A stretch of 64,000 bases of DNA from Marivirga atlantica (GCF_016734805.1 NZ_JAERQG010000002.1:620001-684000); one strand, 5' to 3'. Positions 30,628 to 39,574 are shown, counted from the stretch's first letter. The notes: generated by a model not told the origin, from the sequence alone. Numbers and translations are program-made.

Positions 30628-31797
30628 ATGAGAAAACTAACTTTATTTTTTGCGCTATTATTAACCGCTGGTTTTTTATATGCGCAGAATTCAAATGTCA
30701 GAAAAGCTGAAAACGCCTTAGAAGATGGTGATCTTCAGGAAGCTAAGGAGCTTATAGATGCAGCAGCTAAACATGAAAAAACCTTTGACGATGGTAAAAC
30801 TTGGTATGTTAGAGGTACTGTTTATCAGGCAATAGTGAATGAAAACTATTCAAAGGAAGCTTTACAGGAAGCTGTGAAGAGTTTTGAAAAAGTGATGGAG
30901 TTGGAGAAAGAAGGTTCTAACTACTACACTTTGACTGATCTTAAAATTCAGGAAATCTGGGGTAATTATATCAACAAAGGTTCTGAAGCTTACGGTGCAG
31001 CCAATTATGAAGAGGCAGTAGATGCTTTTGCTAAAGCACTTATTGTACTTCCTGAAGATACAACTGCTACATTATATGCGGGTATTGCTTCACAACAAGC
31101 TCAGGACAATGAGTCCGCTTTAAAATATTACTACAGATTGATAGATTTAGATTATCAGGCAGAAGATATATATGGAAGTATAATTTCTATTGAGAGGTAT
31201 CAGAATGAAGACCTTGATAAAGCTATCGAGGTTACAAGAATGGCTAAAGAGCAGTTTCCGGAAAGTGATGCTTTCGCTAAGCAAGAAATCAACCTATTAA
31301 TCGCAGCAGAAAGAACTGATGAAGCAAAGGATAAGCTGAATGAGGCGATCGAAAAGGAGCCAGACAATGCCAACTTATATTTCAATCTTGGTTATTTATA
31401 TGAAGAATTAGAGCAGCCTGAAAAAGCAGAAGAGGCTTATACTAAAGCAGTTGAGATTGATCCTGATTACTTAGACGCTAATTACAATCTGGCAGTTTTC
31501 TATTACAACATTGCTGCTGATATGTTTACAAAAGCTGCTAATATGGATTTAAAAACTTACCAAAAAGAAGGTAAGAAGTTAGAGAAAGAAGCAGAAGTTT
31601 ACTTGAAGAAGGCACTTCCTTACTTTGAGAAAGCAAGATCAATTGCTCCTGAAGAATTAGCCATCTTAGAAACACTAGAAATCATTTATTCAAGAATGAA
31701 AATGAATGATAAAGCGATGGATGTGATGGATAAAATTGATGAGGTAAAAGCTAAGCAAGAAGCTGCTGCTGCAGAAGGCGCAGCTGATGGCGAATAA
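30628..31797 (+). CDS. Secreted tetratricopeptide-repeat protein
   Basis: A 389-residue exported TPR protein. Signal peptide 1-19 (ends LYAQ). Several TPR units follow: NAENALEDGD-type helices near 25, AANYEEAVDAFAKALIVLP near 125, PDNANLYFNLGYLYEELEQP near 250 and AEEAYTKAVEIDPDYLDANYN near 270, with more toward the end (ALPYFEKARSIAPEEL). TPR arrays bind proteins; a periplasmic scaffold role is likely. It lies 61 bp behind gyrA and ends in a strong terminator, so it may be co-transcribed with gyrA, although no link in function is known. Confidence 0.85.
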   Translation: MRKLTLFFALLLTAGFLYAQNSNVRKAENALEDGDLQEAKELIDAAAKHEKTFDDGKTWYVRGTVYQAIVNENYSKEALQEAVKSFEKVMELEKEGSNYYTLTDLKIQEIWGNYINKGSEAYGAANYEEAVDAFAKALIVLPEDTTATLYAGIASQQAQDNESALKYYYRLIDLDYQAEDIYGSIISIERYQNEDLDKAIEVTRMAKEQFPESDAFAKQEINLLIAAERTDEAKDKLNEAIEKEPDNANLYFNLGYLYEELEQPEKAEEAYTKAVEIDPDYLDANYNLAVFYYNIAADMFTKAANMDLKTYQKEGKKLEKEAEVYLKKALPYFEKARSIAPEELAILETLEIIYSRMKMNDKAMDVMDKIDEVKAKQEAAAAEGAADGE

Positions 31798-31819
31798 TTT
31801 ACAACATTAGCATATAAGA

Positions 31820-31848
31820 AAGGTTACTAGCAATAGTAACCTTTTTTT
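31820..31848 (+). terminator. Rho-independent terminator with GCAA tetraloop
   Basis: A perfect 10-bp stem AAGGTTACTA/TAGTAACCTT closes a GCAA (GNRA) tetraloop and runs into a seven-T tract. Confidence 0.9.
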
Positions 31849-31852
31849 GTTT

Positions 31853-32398
31853 ATGACTAAAAATAACAATTTACAACAAGCCACTTTTGGAGCAGGGTGT
31901 TTCTGGTGTATTGATACCGTTTTACGCAAATTAAATGGCGTGCATAAAGTAGAATCAGGCTTTTCAGGTGGGCATATTAAAAATCCTCCTTACAGGGAAG
32001 TGGTGCAAGGCCGAACAGGACATGCAGAAGTAGCCCACATTGAGTTTGACCCCGAAGTGATTACTTATCAAGAATTGTTGGAAGTATTCTGGCAGGTGCA
32101 TGACCCAACCACCTTAAACAGGCAGGGAGCCGATGTGGGAACACATTACAGATCAATCATTCTCACGCATGACAAAGAGCAGGAAGAGATCGCTAACAAT
32201 ATGTTGGCCAAGTTGGATCAGTCGGATATATTTAAAGATCCAATAGTGACGGAGATTAAACCTTTTGAAGCTTTTTATCCTGCTGAATCATATCATCAGG
32301 ACTTCTATGCCAATAACGAAAATATGCCTTATTGCACTTTTGTGATTAAACCCAAGGTAGATAAGCTGAAGCGGCTTTTTGCTGATAAATTGAAGTAA
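31853..32398 (+). CDS. msrA: Peptide-methionine (S)-S-oxide reductase
   Basis: A 181-residue MsrA, which reduces methionine-S-sulfoxide in oxidised proteins using thioredoxin. The active-site motif GCFWC lies at residues 15-19 (catalytic Cys16); downstream conserved parts are VESGFSGGHIKNPPYREV, GRTGHAEVAHIEFDP, HDPTTLNRQGADVGTHYRS and AESYHQDF. I chose the ATG at 31853: the TTG two codons earlier lies inside the T tract of the preceding terminator. The promoter must therefore overlap that terminator or use weak read-through. Convergent with the peroxiredoxin-like gene across a palindromic repeat. Confidence 0.95.
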   Translation: MTKNNNLQQATFGAGCFWCIDTVLRKLNGVHKVESGFSGGHIKNPPYREVVQGRTGHAEVAHIEFDPEVITYQELLEVFWQVHDPTTLNRQGADVGTHYRSIILTHDKEQEEIANNMLAKLDQSDIFKDPIVTEIKPFEAFYPAESYHQDFYANNENMPYCTFVIKPKVDKLKRLFADKLK

Positions 32399-32405
32399 AT
32401 AAATG

Positions 32406-32485
32406 GTTATTGCGAATCCCTTTAGGGTGAAGCAATCTTAATCTCAATCCAAACAATAAGATTGCTTCATTACATTCGCAGTAAC
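32406..32485. repeat. 80-bp palindromic dispersed repeat
   Basis: Inner arms GAAGCAATCTTA (32429-32440) and TAAGATTGCTTC (32457-32468) are perfect 12-bp complements. Outer arms GTTATTGCGAAT and ATTCGCAGTAAC pair imperfectly. The whole can fold into one long hairpin between two convergent genes, where it may act as a bidirectional terminator. The phrases TTGCGA...GAAGCAATCT recall a palindromic repeat family seen in many bacterial genomes. A diverged copy lies at 50991-51069. Confidence 0.7.
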
Positions 32486-32505
32486 TATCCCGTTTAAAAT
32501 AGTTT

Positions 32506-33093
32506 TTACGCCATTTGCGCTTCATTTTCTTTATCAAAAATGCTACTGTCTTGGGCGAACTTTTTAATCAATTCCATATCAAGTCTGTCGGTAAGGCTTT
32601 TTGAATAATGCACCTTCTTAATTTCCAGTCCTTTATCTACCAAGAATTCAGCAGGAATGGTGTTGATGGACTCACCATCCTTCATAGGGTGCATGGGCAC
32701 ACCGGCTTTTTTAGCTTTAAAAGCTGTTTGTACAAAAGTAGTTATGTGGCTCTTAGCAGATTTACCTGCTGAGCTTTCTATTCCATATTGATCATATATT
32801 TCTTTCTGAGGATCAGAGATGAGCGGAATAGGAGATACCTCTTTATGGAAAGTACTTCTTAACAGTACTTGCTCTTTTGATTCAAAGAAGAAAATCATTT
32901 CTAGTCCCTGCGCTTTGAGTTCTTCATGTACTTTGGTAAGGGCATGAACCCTTAAATTACAGAAAGGACAACCTGCATGTCTGAAGAAGGCTATCAGAAG
33001 TTTCTTATCGGCATAATCTTCCAGTTTTATGGGTCTGCCAAAAATATCGGTTCTATCAAATAATGGAGCTTTAACTGCTTGAGTAAGTATCAT
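32506..33093 (-). CDS. AhpC/TSA-like peroxiredoxin
   Basis: A 195-residue thioredoxin-fold protein of the AhpC/TSA peroxiredoxin-like group. AFFRHAGCPFCNLRVH (36-50) places a CxxC pair at Cys42 and Cys45; typical peroxiredoxins have a PxxxTxxC site, so this is the peroxiredoxin-like (PRX-like2/AhpC-TSA) variant. Expected role is thiol-dependent reduction of peroxides or disulfides. No signal peptide. It is convergent with msrA, another oxidative-damage gene, but the two are on opposite strands. Confidence 0.8.
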   Translation of the reverse strand: MILTQAVKAPLFDRTDIFGRPIKLEDYADKKLLIAFFRHAGCPFCNLRVHALTKVHEELKAQGLEMIFFFESKEQVLLRSTFHKEVSPIPLISDPQKEIYDQYGIESSAGKSAKSHITTFVQTAFKAKKAGVPMHPMKDGESINTIPAEFLVDKGLEIKKVHYSKSLTDRLDMELIKKFAQDSSIFDKENEAQMA

Positions 33094-33341
33094 TAAAAAA
33101 ATGTGGGTTTAAATTCAGTTCATATACTAACTAAAACCTGTTTTGGTTTGCGAGCAGGGATACTTTTCGATGAAAGGAGCAAAGGAGTAGATGGAGGTTT
33201 GAAACTATGAGTAATAAATATTGCGAACTCGACTGTAAAACCGTTATTAAGAATTGAACACAGAGTAACGAAGCAGTTACATCTTCTTATTTATTCCCTT
33301 GCTAATTTACGATTGCTTAAATTTGGTGATAGTAATCAAAA

Positions 33342-34409
33342 CTATTTCTTAATAAAAATAAACTCACCGCCTTCATCACCGGTAGATTGTATGGTGCCGT
33401 ATTGAGGAACTGTTACAGAATTATTTAAGATTGCGTTACGCATATCGTAAAATAATTGACTCACTGGTAAATATGCCAACTCATTTTCTTGAAGTCGTTT
33501 GATCAAGTATTTCATGAAAACAGATTCATCGGGAACAATTGTTAAAGTACCACTCGTCATAGCCTTTCTACTAGGTAATTTGTAGAGCTTAGATACTGCA
33601 TAGGCATTAACCGAATTAGCAGAACGTGTCTTCATAATAGAACCACTAAAACAGGCATCTGTAATCAATAAAGTGTGCTTGCTAGGAATGGCATTAATGT
33701 AATCTTTAATAGTACTATTAGATATCCAGGTAGATTTATTATTGAAGTTGGCATCGGAGGGAAGCCAATAACCTAGCTTTAAAAACTCATCCCAATGACC
33801 ATGCCCTGCATAGAAAATCAGTAAATTATCCTTATTGCTAATTTTTCTGGCAATAGCTTCAACGGACTGTAGTGTTTGTGACTTATCTGCATTTTGCAAA
33901 AAGGTGATGTTTTCTTCTTGAAACTGGTATTTGTTAGTTAATACTTCTTTCAAAGATTGAGCATCTATTATCGGTTTATCTAGATCGCCTAAACCTGCAG
34001 TATTGAATTGATAATCTGCGTTTGCAATAAAAAGGGCATAATTTACTCCAAGCGAAGATTCAATTGATGTATTATCCTTTTCAGTAATCAAGGAAGGTTT
34101 AATTTCAGGCTGATCACTCTGCAAATTTGAACCTTTGTTCTGAAATTGAGTATCAAATAATAGTATTCGTGTATCACTGAACCCTACTATTTGGTTGCCA
34201 GAAAAAATCAATGATTTTGGGGAAGATTGTCTTTCAAGTACTATATCAGTTGAGAGTAATTTGAATTTCCCACTTGTCCCATGAAAAGGTTGAAGTTGTG
34301 GCGTAAAATAAGTAGGATTGAATGAAAGTTGATTAGCTCCACTTTCATTAATAACTTGGGCTCTGATTGAAATTGATATAAGTAGAAATATAATAATTAG
34401 GCGACTCAT
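33342..34409 (-). CDS. Secreted caspase-family (peptidase C14) protein
   Basis: A 355-residue exported protein. A signal peptide (about 1-17, ends IRAQ) precedes a 100-residue region without recognisable domain, then a caspase-fold domain (about 120-355). The catalytic dyad is intact: His203 in FYAGHGHWDE and Cys253 in ITDACFSGS; the opening NYALFIANADYQF and ALNDL-like spacing also match peptidase C14. Metacaspase-like enzymes cut after basic or acidic residues. Export to the periplasm or surface argues against a cytoplasmic cell-death effector. Its start overlaps the stop of the upstream secreted partner by four bases (ATGA-type junction), so the pair is translationally coupled. Confidence 0.85.
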   Translation of the reverse strand: MSRLIIIFLLISISIRAQVINESGANQLSFNPTYFTPQLQPFHGTSGKFKLLSTDIVLERQSSPKSLIFSGNQIVGFSDTRILLFDTQFQNKGSNLQSDQPEIKPSLITEKDNTSIESSLGVNYALFIANADYQFNTAGLGDLDKPIIDAQSLKEVLTNKYQFQEENITFLQNADKSQTLQSVEAIARKISNKDNLLIFYAGHGHWDEFLKLGYWLPSDANFNNKSTWISNSTIKDYINAIPSKHTLLITDACFSGSIMKTRSANSVNAYAVSKLYKLPSRKAMTSGTLTIVPDESVFMKYLIKRLQENELAYLPVSQLFYDMRNAILNNSVTVPQYGTIQSTGDEGGEFIFIKK

Positions 34410-35122
34410 CTCTCTATTGGAATGTTCACAACCTTATAATCGACAGGATTGTCCCAGTTCTTTTTAAATGAAATTAATAAGGCTGGAATAACTGATTCCT
34501 GATCTGTCATTTTAAATTTAATAAGGCCTTTAACATCTATCCCATTCATTAAAGGAACTTTCGCTACATACTTGCTGCTCTCGTAAAACTCTCCTAAACC
34601 AAAGCTGATGAATTCAGGTAATAGTTGTTCTCCACTTTGTGTGGTCAAATAAGGCGATGGTGCCATTGAAATAGTCATTGTTTCATTTTCTAAGCTAGGT
34701 AGTAGTGAAAATTCAATTACCAATATATTGTTGACATAGCTTGCTTTAATTATTGATAAATCACCAAACGCACCAGATATAGCCTTTGCCTTTCTCAAAT
34801 TAGGAATAGCCTCTACTTTAAATTGGATAGGTTCATTTTGATAATTCAACTCCTTAAAAATATCCCATTGAGCTTTTTTACCAGCACCAGATTGCACACC
34901 ACTTGCCACCTCGCCACTCACATGCCTCAAAGGACCTATATAATTCATTCCTCCATCAATCGAATAGTAGATATTTACATAATAATTGGCTCCTGTTGTT
35001 CCATTTAAATCGTAATTGATAATCACTTTATCTTGAACAGTATTAGCCACAATATTTTCTACACTCTGGGCTTGAACCGAAAGGCTAAGCATGATGTATA
35101 AAGTAATAAAAATTAGTCTCAT
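34406..35122 (-). CDS. Secreted protein coupled to the caspase-fold protease
   Basis: A 238-residue exported protein. Signal peptide from the ATG at 35122 (MRLIFITLYIMLSLSVQAQ); the frame is open to a TTG at 35146 but the ATG gives the better leader. The N-terminal half reads VIINYDLNGTTGANYYVNIYYSIDGG and VSGEVASGVQSGAGKKAQWDI (each in part), the pattern of a beta-sandwich domain seen in many Bacteroidota secreted proteins that sit with gliding/secretion or caspase genes. The second half is strand-rich with no known family. It probably acts as a binding or regulatory partner of the caspase downstream. Confidence 0.65.
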   Translation of the reverse strand: MRLIFITLYIMLSLSVQAQSVENIVANTVQDKVIINYDLNGTTGANYYVNIYYSIDGGMNYIGPLRHVSGEVASGVQSGAGKKAQWDIFKELNYQNEPIQFKVEAIPNLRKAKAISGAFGDLSIIKASYVNNILVIEFSLLPSLENETMTISMAPSPYLTTQSGEQLLPEFISFGLGEFYESSKYVAKVPLMNGIDVKGLIKFKMTDQESVIPALLISFKKNWDNPVDYKVVNIPIER

Positions 35123-35204
35123 TAGTATATATGTTAAGAGTTGCAAGTATATTTTATTACTTTTAATTCTGAAAGTAATTCATAACTAAGCTTGATGTAA
35201 CCTT

Positions 35205-35212
35205 TATTTTTG
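35205..35212 (+). promoter_or_regulatory. Possible -7 box for the defence operon
   Basis: TATTTTTG matches TAnnTTTG exactly and lies 105 bp before hsdM1. The only nearby TTG is 10 bp upstream, too close for a standard -33, so support is partial. Confidence 0.35.
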
Positions 35213-35317
35213 AATATAGGAAGCCTTAAATGGCTGAAAGGATGATCTTATTTGCTCTTTTTCCATTACATTAGTTACCTCATTTAAATACCCAAGTAAT
35301 AGTACACCGACCACTAT

Positions 35318-36805
35318 ATGACCAAAGAAAAACTTACTCTCTCACAACTCGAACAATACCTATCCAAAGCAGCCTGGATTTTGAAAGGACCTGTAGATGC
35401 TTCTGATTTTAAAGTCTATATATTTCCAATGCTATTTTTTAAGAGATTATCCGATGTTTTTGATGAGGAATATAAAAACGCTCTTGAAGAGTCAGGAGGA
35501 GATGAAGAGTATGCGGCCTTACCGGAGTTTCATCGCTTCATTATACCCAAAGGCTGTCATTGGCAAGATATTAGAGAAACCACAACGAATGTTGGCTTAG
35601 CTATTGAGCAAGCCTTAAGAGGAATAGAACAAGCCAATCAAGAGTACCTATATGGCATTTTCGGTGATGCGCAATGGAGTAATAAAAACAAGCTTCCTGA
35701 TCGTTTATTAATTGATTTAGTGGAGCATTTTTCTCAATACAATTTATCCAACTCCAATGTTGATTCTGATCTTCTAGGGAATGCTTATGAGTATTTGATC
35801 AAGCACTTTGCTGATTTGACCAATAAAAAAGCTGGTGAATTTTACACCCCTCGTTCAGTAGTGCATTTGATGGGCTTGATTTTAGATCCTGAAGAGGGTG
35901 AAAGTATCTACGATCCTGCTTGTGGTACCGGAGGAATGTTGTTGGAATGTGTAGATCATTTAAAGGACGATAATAAAGATTATCGAACTTTACGGCTATA
36001 CGGACAGGAAAAGAACCTTACTTCCAGCTCTATCGCTCGAATGAATATGTTTTTGCATGGGATTGAGGATTTCCAAATTGTGAGAGGAGATACCTTAAGA
36101 GAACCCGCTTTCTTCGAAGCCGATGGTTTAAAGACATTTGATTGTGTAATCGCTAATCCACCTTTTTCTTTAAAGCAGTGGGGAGCTGATAATTGGGCGA
36201 ATGATCCTTTCGGCAGAAATATAGCAGGTGTTCCACCCGATGGCAATGCGGATATGGCCTGGGTGCAGCATATGATCAAATCTATGAATACTTCTGGAAG
36301 GATGGCGGTGGTCTTACCACATGGTGCACTGTTTAGGAAAGGGGCAGAAGGCAGAATACGAGAAGCTTTGATTAAGGATGATTTACTAGAAGCAGTAGTA
36401 GGTTTAGGTCCCAACATCTTCTATGGAACGCAATTAGCGGCCTGTGTGATGATCTTTAAAAAGCAGAAAGCAGCTAATCAAAAAGAGAAGGTGCTATTTA
36501 TAGATGCTTCAGAACAGGTAAGAGTAGGACGCGCCCAGAACTTCCTAGAGCGCGAGCATGTCGATCAAATCTTCCTGTGGTACAAAGAATATCAGGATGT
36601 TGAAAATCATGTAAAACTGGCCAATTTAGATGAGTTGGCGGAGAATGATTTCAACTTGAATATTCCCTTATATGTAGAAAAGATCATTGAAGACAACTTG
36701 CCTTCAGTGGAAGAAGCTTTAGAAGAGTTAAAGCAGGCCTGGGATCAAAGTTTACGAGCTGAGAAAAAATTTAAAAATATTTTAAAAAAATTTATTAATG
36801 AATAG
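35318..36805 (+). CDS. hsdM: Type I restriction-modification methyltransferase subunit HsdM (first copy)
   Basis: A 495-residue N6-adenine methyltransferase subunit. The N-terminal HsdM_N helical domain (about 8-150, QLEQYLSKAAWILKGPVDAS, FPMLFFKRLSDVFDEEY) is followed by the Rossmann methylase domain: FYTPRSVV, motif I DPACGTGG (199-206) for SAM binding, and catalytic motif IV NPPF (280-283). Length is typical. The full set of motifs says it is an active enzyme, not a relic. A second HsdM of similar sequence, about half identical by eye, lies two genes downstream with motif NPPY. The next gene overlaps this one by eight bases. Two HsdM subunits in one operon suggest a mixed M1/M2 complex or two target specificities sharing HsdS and HsdR. 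Confidence 0.95.
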   Translation: MTKEKLTLSQLEQYLSKAAWILKGPVDASDFKVYIFPMLFFKRLSDVFDEEYKNALEESGGDEEYAALPEFHRFIIPKGCHWQDIRETTTNVGLAIEQALRGIEQANQEYLYGIFGDAQWSNKNKLPDRLLIDLVEHFSQYNLSNSNVDSDLLGNAYEYLIKHFADLTNKKAGEFYTPRSVVHLMGLILDPEEGESIYDPACGTGGMLLECVDHLKDDNKDYRTLRLYGQEKNLTSSSIARMNMFLHGIEDFQIVRGDTLREPAFFEADGLKTFDCVIANPPFSLKQWGADNWANDPFGRNIAGVPPDGNADMAWVQHMIKSMNTSGRMAVVLPHGALFRKGAEGRIREALIKDDLLEAVVGLGPNIFYGTQLAACVMIFKKQKAANQKEKVLFIDASEQVRVGRAQNFLEREHVDQIFLWYKEYQDVENHVKLANLDELAENDFNLNIPLYVEKIIEDNLPSVEEALEELKQAWDQSLRAEKKFKNILKKFINE

Positions 36806-38114
36806 TCATCTAAATATTTTCAAGGCATACTCAAAAGAGTATAGTGAATATCAGCTAGAAAATGATTTGACCAGGGCATTAGCAATTTGTCTACAAGAGG
36901 ATAGTCTCTTTTTTAATGATGTATTAAAATCAATTATCCATAACAATTATGATGGCGTATTTTTCGGTGATTTAGAATCAAAAAACACCATTCAAATCAG
37001 TATTCAAAAGAAAACGAGCGAAATTAGTAATGAAAATGATGATTTCGAAAAAATATATGCGGTTTCATTAAGCGACAATGTAATGACTGCCGATCATTTT
37101 TGGCAACAAAATCACGATAAAATTTATGACCCTATTTGCGATATAGTTATTAAAATCAATAATGTTTTGATAATTATAGAGGCGAAACGAGATAATGTAG
37201 ACTGTACAGCCCAACTGTATAATCAGGCTTTTAATATTTGTTCGAATTCAAAGATTTCAAAGGATGAATTGGCTGATTATATAATTCCTGTAGATTTAGA
37301 ATGGACAAAACTAATGAGCATTGCAGTTAATGTTGGCAGTTTCGAATTGGCAACTGGATCACCTAATAGATTTCTAAATGATTTTATCGAATTAATTAGA
37401 GGCCATAATTTCAAGTGGCTGCCTGAACCACCTATTGGCTCGGTATCTCAGGAAAATCAAAGAGCTATTGAAAGAAGAATCGATTCTGCAGTCAGTGAAT
37501 TAAATAAAGTTGGACATATTAGTAAATTAGATTATTCAGGGAGGCTGGGAGTGTCCTTTTCAGAACCTTGGGCCAATGAATTATTATTTAAAGTAAAAGA
37601 AAATGGAGATTTAATTGGTGCTATTTATCCTGGCAATACAAAGGCTCAGGGGGTATTCATATTTGATAATGATCCAGAACTCAAACAGAGTATTAGGATA
37701 GGAGATAAGAACTATGAGCTAGAAATAGCTTATCATATTAAATTTGCTAATCAAGGTTTTATCACCGGAATGTGGTTTAATGAAAAGGATCTTGAAAAGA
37801 AACTGTACACGCAGAATAATTTCAAAAAGTACTGTGGAAGGAATAAAAGAGAAAAAGGAGATTGGAAAAAGATTGAAGATTTATTTGATGATTGCTTTAA
37901 GACTAATTTTGATTGGAAAAAGAATTGCAAGTGGAATTCGAAAATAATTAATACTGGCAGAACACAATTTAATATGTCTTTTGGATATGAAATATGTGTT
38001 ACAATACCCTTTGCAGAATTAAGAGATTTAGATCAAACCAGGACAGATTTATCAGGACTAACAAACCTTATTGAATCTATTTATACACAGTATAAGACGC
38101 TTTATAAAAAATGA
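36798..38114 (+). CDS. PD-(D/E)XK nuclease-like protein nested between two hsdM genes
   Basis: A 438-residue protein of no family I can name. CDIVIKINNVLIIIEAKRDN contains Asp115 followed by a strand ending Glu128-Ala-Lys130, the D...ExK signature of the PD-(D/E)XK nuclease fold; an upstream acidic helix region (ENDLTRALAICLQED) fits the fold's first helix. The rest (about 220-438) looks globular, with many aromatic residues, and may bind DNA or a partner. It overlaps hsdM1 by 8 bases and hsdM2 by 4, so it is certainly translated with them. More AT-rich than hsdM1 by eye, suggesting later acquisition. It could be an extra nuclease of the restriction complex or an independent anti-phage effector. 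Confidence 0.7.
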   Translation: MNSHLNIFKAYSKEYSEYQLENDLTRALAICLQEDSLFFNDVLKSIIHNNYDGVFFGDLESKNTIQISIQKKTSEISNENDDFEKIYAVSLSDNVMTADHFWQQNHDKIYDPICDIVIKINNVLIIIEAKRDNVDCTAQLYNQAFNICSNSKISKDELADYIIPVDLEWTKLMSIAVNVGSFELATGSPNRFLNDFIELIRGHNFKWLPEPPIGSVSQENQRAIERRIDSAVSELNKVGHISKLDYSGRLGVSFSEPWANELLFKVKENGDLIGAIYPGNTKAQGVFIFDNDPELKQSIRIGDKNYELEIAYHIKFANQGFITGMWFNEKDLEKKLYTQNNFKKYCGRNKREKGDWKKIEDLFDDCFKTNFDWKKNCKWNSKIINTGRTQFNMSFGYEICVTIPFAELRDLDQTRTDLSGLTNLIESIYTQYKTLYKK

Positions 38115-39574
38115 CCCAACGCGAATTAGAAAAATATTTATGGGGTGCGGCTACCCAATTGAGGGGCACCATTGATGCTGGGGATTATAAGCAATACATC
38201 TTCCCTTTACTTTTCTTTAAGCGCATCTGTGATGTGTATGATGAGGAATATGAAAAAGCCCTGGAAGAAAGTGATGGCGATATGGAATATGCTGCCTTTG
38301 CAGAGCATCATCATTTCATAGTACCTGAAGGCGCTCACTGGAATGATGTGCGTGAAACCACTACCAATGTAGGTTTAGCCATTCAAGATAGTATGCGGGC
38401 TATTGAAAAGGCCAATCCGGATACCCTTTACGGTATTTTTGGAGATGCTAGCTGGACCAATAAAAACCGACTAAGTGATGAAACGCTGATTAATTTGATT
38501 GAGCATTACTCCCAACATAAATTGAGTATGAGCAATATACCCGATGACCAATTGGGTAATGCTTACGAATATTTAATCAAAGAGTTTGCCGATGACAGTG
38601 GCCATACAGCTGCGGAGTTTTATACCAATAGAACCGTAGTAAAACTTATGACCATGATCATGGACCCTCAACCGGGAGAAAGTGTATATGACCCTACCTG
38701 CGGTTCCGGTGGACTCTTATTGAACTGTGCCTTGCATTTGAAAGAAGAAGGCAAGGAATACCGTACCTTAAAGCTTTACGGACAAGAAATTAATCTGATA
38801 ACCTCTGCGATAGCCCGTATGAATATGTTTATGCACGGTATAGAGGAATTTAGCATTGTGAGAGGTGACACCTTAGCCCGACCAGCTTTCCTGCATCAAG
38901 ATGAACTGAAGAAATTCAATGTGATTTTAGCCAATCCTCCTTATTCCATTAAATCATGGGATCAAAAGAATTTTGCCAACGATCCTTATGGTAGAAATTT
39001 ATGGGGTGTTCCTCCGCAAGGCTGCGCTGATTATGCCTTTCAGCAACATATCCAAAAGAGTTTGGACGATGAAAATGGCCGTTCTATTTCCCTTTGGCCA
39101 CATGGGGTACTGTTTAGAGATAGCGAAGCAGCCATGCGCAGAAAAATGATAGAAGATGATTTGGTGGAATGTGTGATAGGCTTAGGACCCAATTTATTCT
39201 ATAATTCTTCTATGGTTTCCTGTCTATTAATTACAAATAACAACAAACCGGCTAGCAAAAAGGGTAAGATTCAATTTATACAAGCTGTTGACGAGGTTCG
39301 AAAAGAAAAAACGATGAGTTATCTGGATGATAAACATATTCATAGAATCCATGAATCGTTTAAGGATTTTTCGGATATCAATGGGTTTAGTGCGATTGTT
39401 TCGAATGAAAAAGTTTTAGAGGATAAGTATGCTAGATTAAGCATACAATTTTATGTAAAAACAAAGACAGAAAACGAATATGAATTTAGTGAGATTTATA
39501 AGGATTGGAAGAAATCTTCTAGGAATCTAAAAGAATCCATGGAACAGCTTTTTAAAACTCTGGAAAATGAATGA
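38111..39574 (+). CDS. hsdM: Type I restriction-modification methyltransferase subunit HsdM (second copy)
   Basis: A 487-residue paralogue of the first HsdM. Same layout: helical N-terminal domain (LEKYLWGAATQLRGTIDAGD, FPLLFFKRICDVYDEEYEKA, in part), FYTNRTVV, motif I DPTCGSGG (194-201) and motif IV NPPY (275-278). All catalytic residues are present. It differs from HsdM1 at motif IV (Tyr instead of Phe) and in the C-terminal 120 residues, which become clearly more AT-rich from about 39240 and continue so into hsdS. HsdS starts inside its last codons (8-base overlap). This copy, being adjacent to hsdS, is the likelier core partner; hsdM1 may be alternative or additional. Confidence 0.95.
   Translation: MTQRELEKYLWGAATQLRGTIDAGDYKQYIFPLLFFKRICDVYDEEYEKALEESDGDMEYAAFAEHHHFIVPEGAHWNDVRETTTNVGLAIQDSMRAIEKANPDTLYGIFGDASWTNKNRLSDETLINLIEHYSQHKLSMSNIPDDQLGNAYEYLIKEFADDSGHTAAEFYTNRTVVKLMTMIMDPQPGESVYDPTCGSGGLLLNCALHLKEEGKEYRTLKLYGQEINLITSAIARMNMFMHGIEEFSIVRGDTLARPAFLHQDELKKFNVILANPPYSIKSWDQKNFANDPYGRNLWGVPPQGCADYAFQQHIQKSLDDENGRSISLWPHGVLFRDSEAAMRRKMIEDDLVECVIGLGPNLFYNSSMVSCLLITNNNKPASKKGKIQFIQAVDEVRKEKTMSYLDDKHIHRIHESFKDFSDINGFSAIVSNEKVLEDKYARLSIQFYVKTKTENEYEFSEIYKDWKKSSRNLKESMEQLFKTLENE

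Noticed and set aside
27956-31797. Functional link between gyrA and the TPR protein
   Set aside because: The 61-bp gap allows co-transcription, but nothing in either sequence indicates a shared role.
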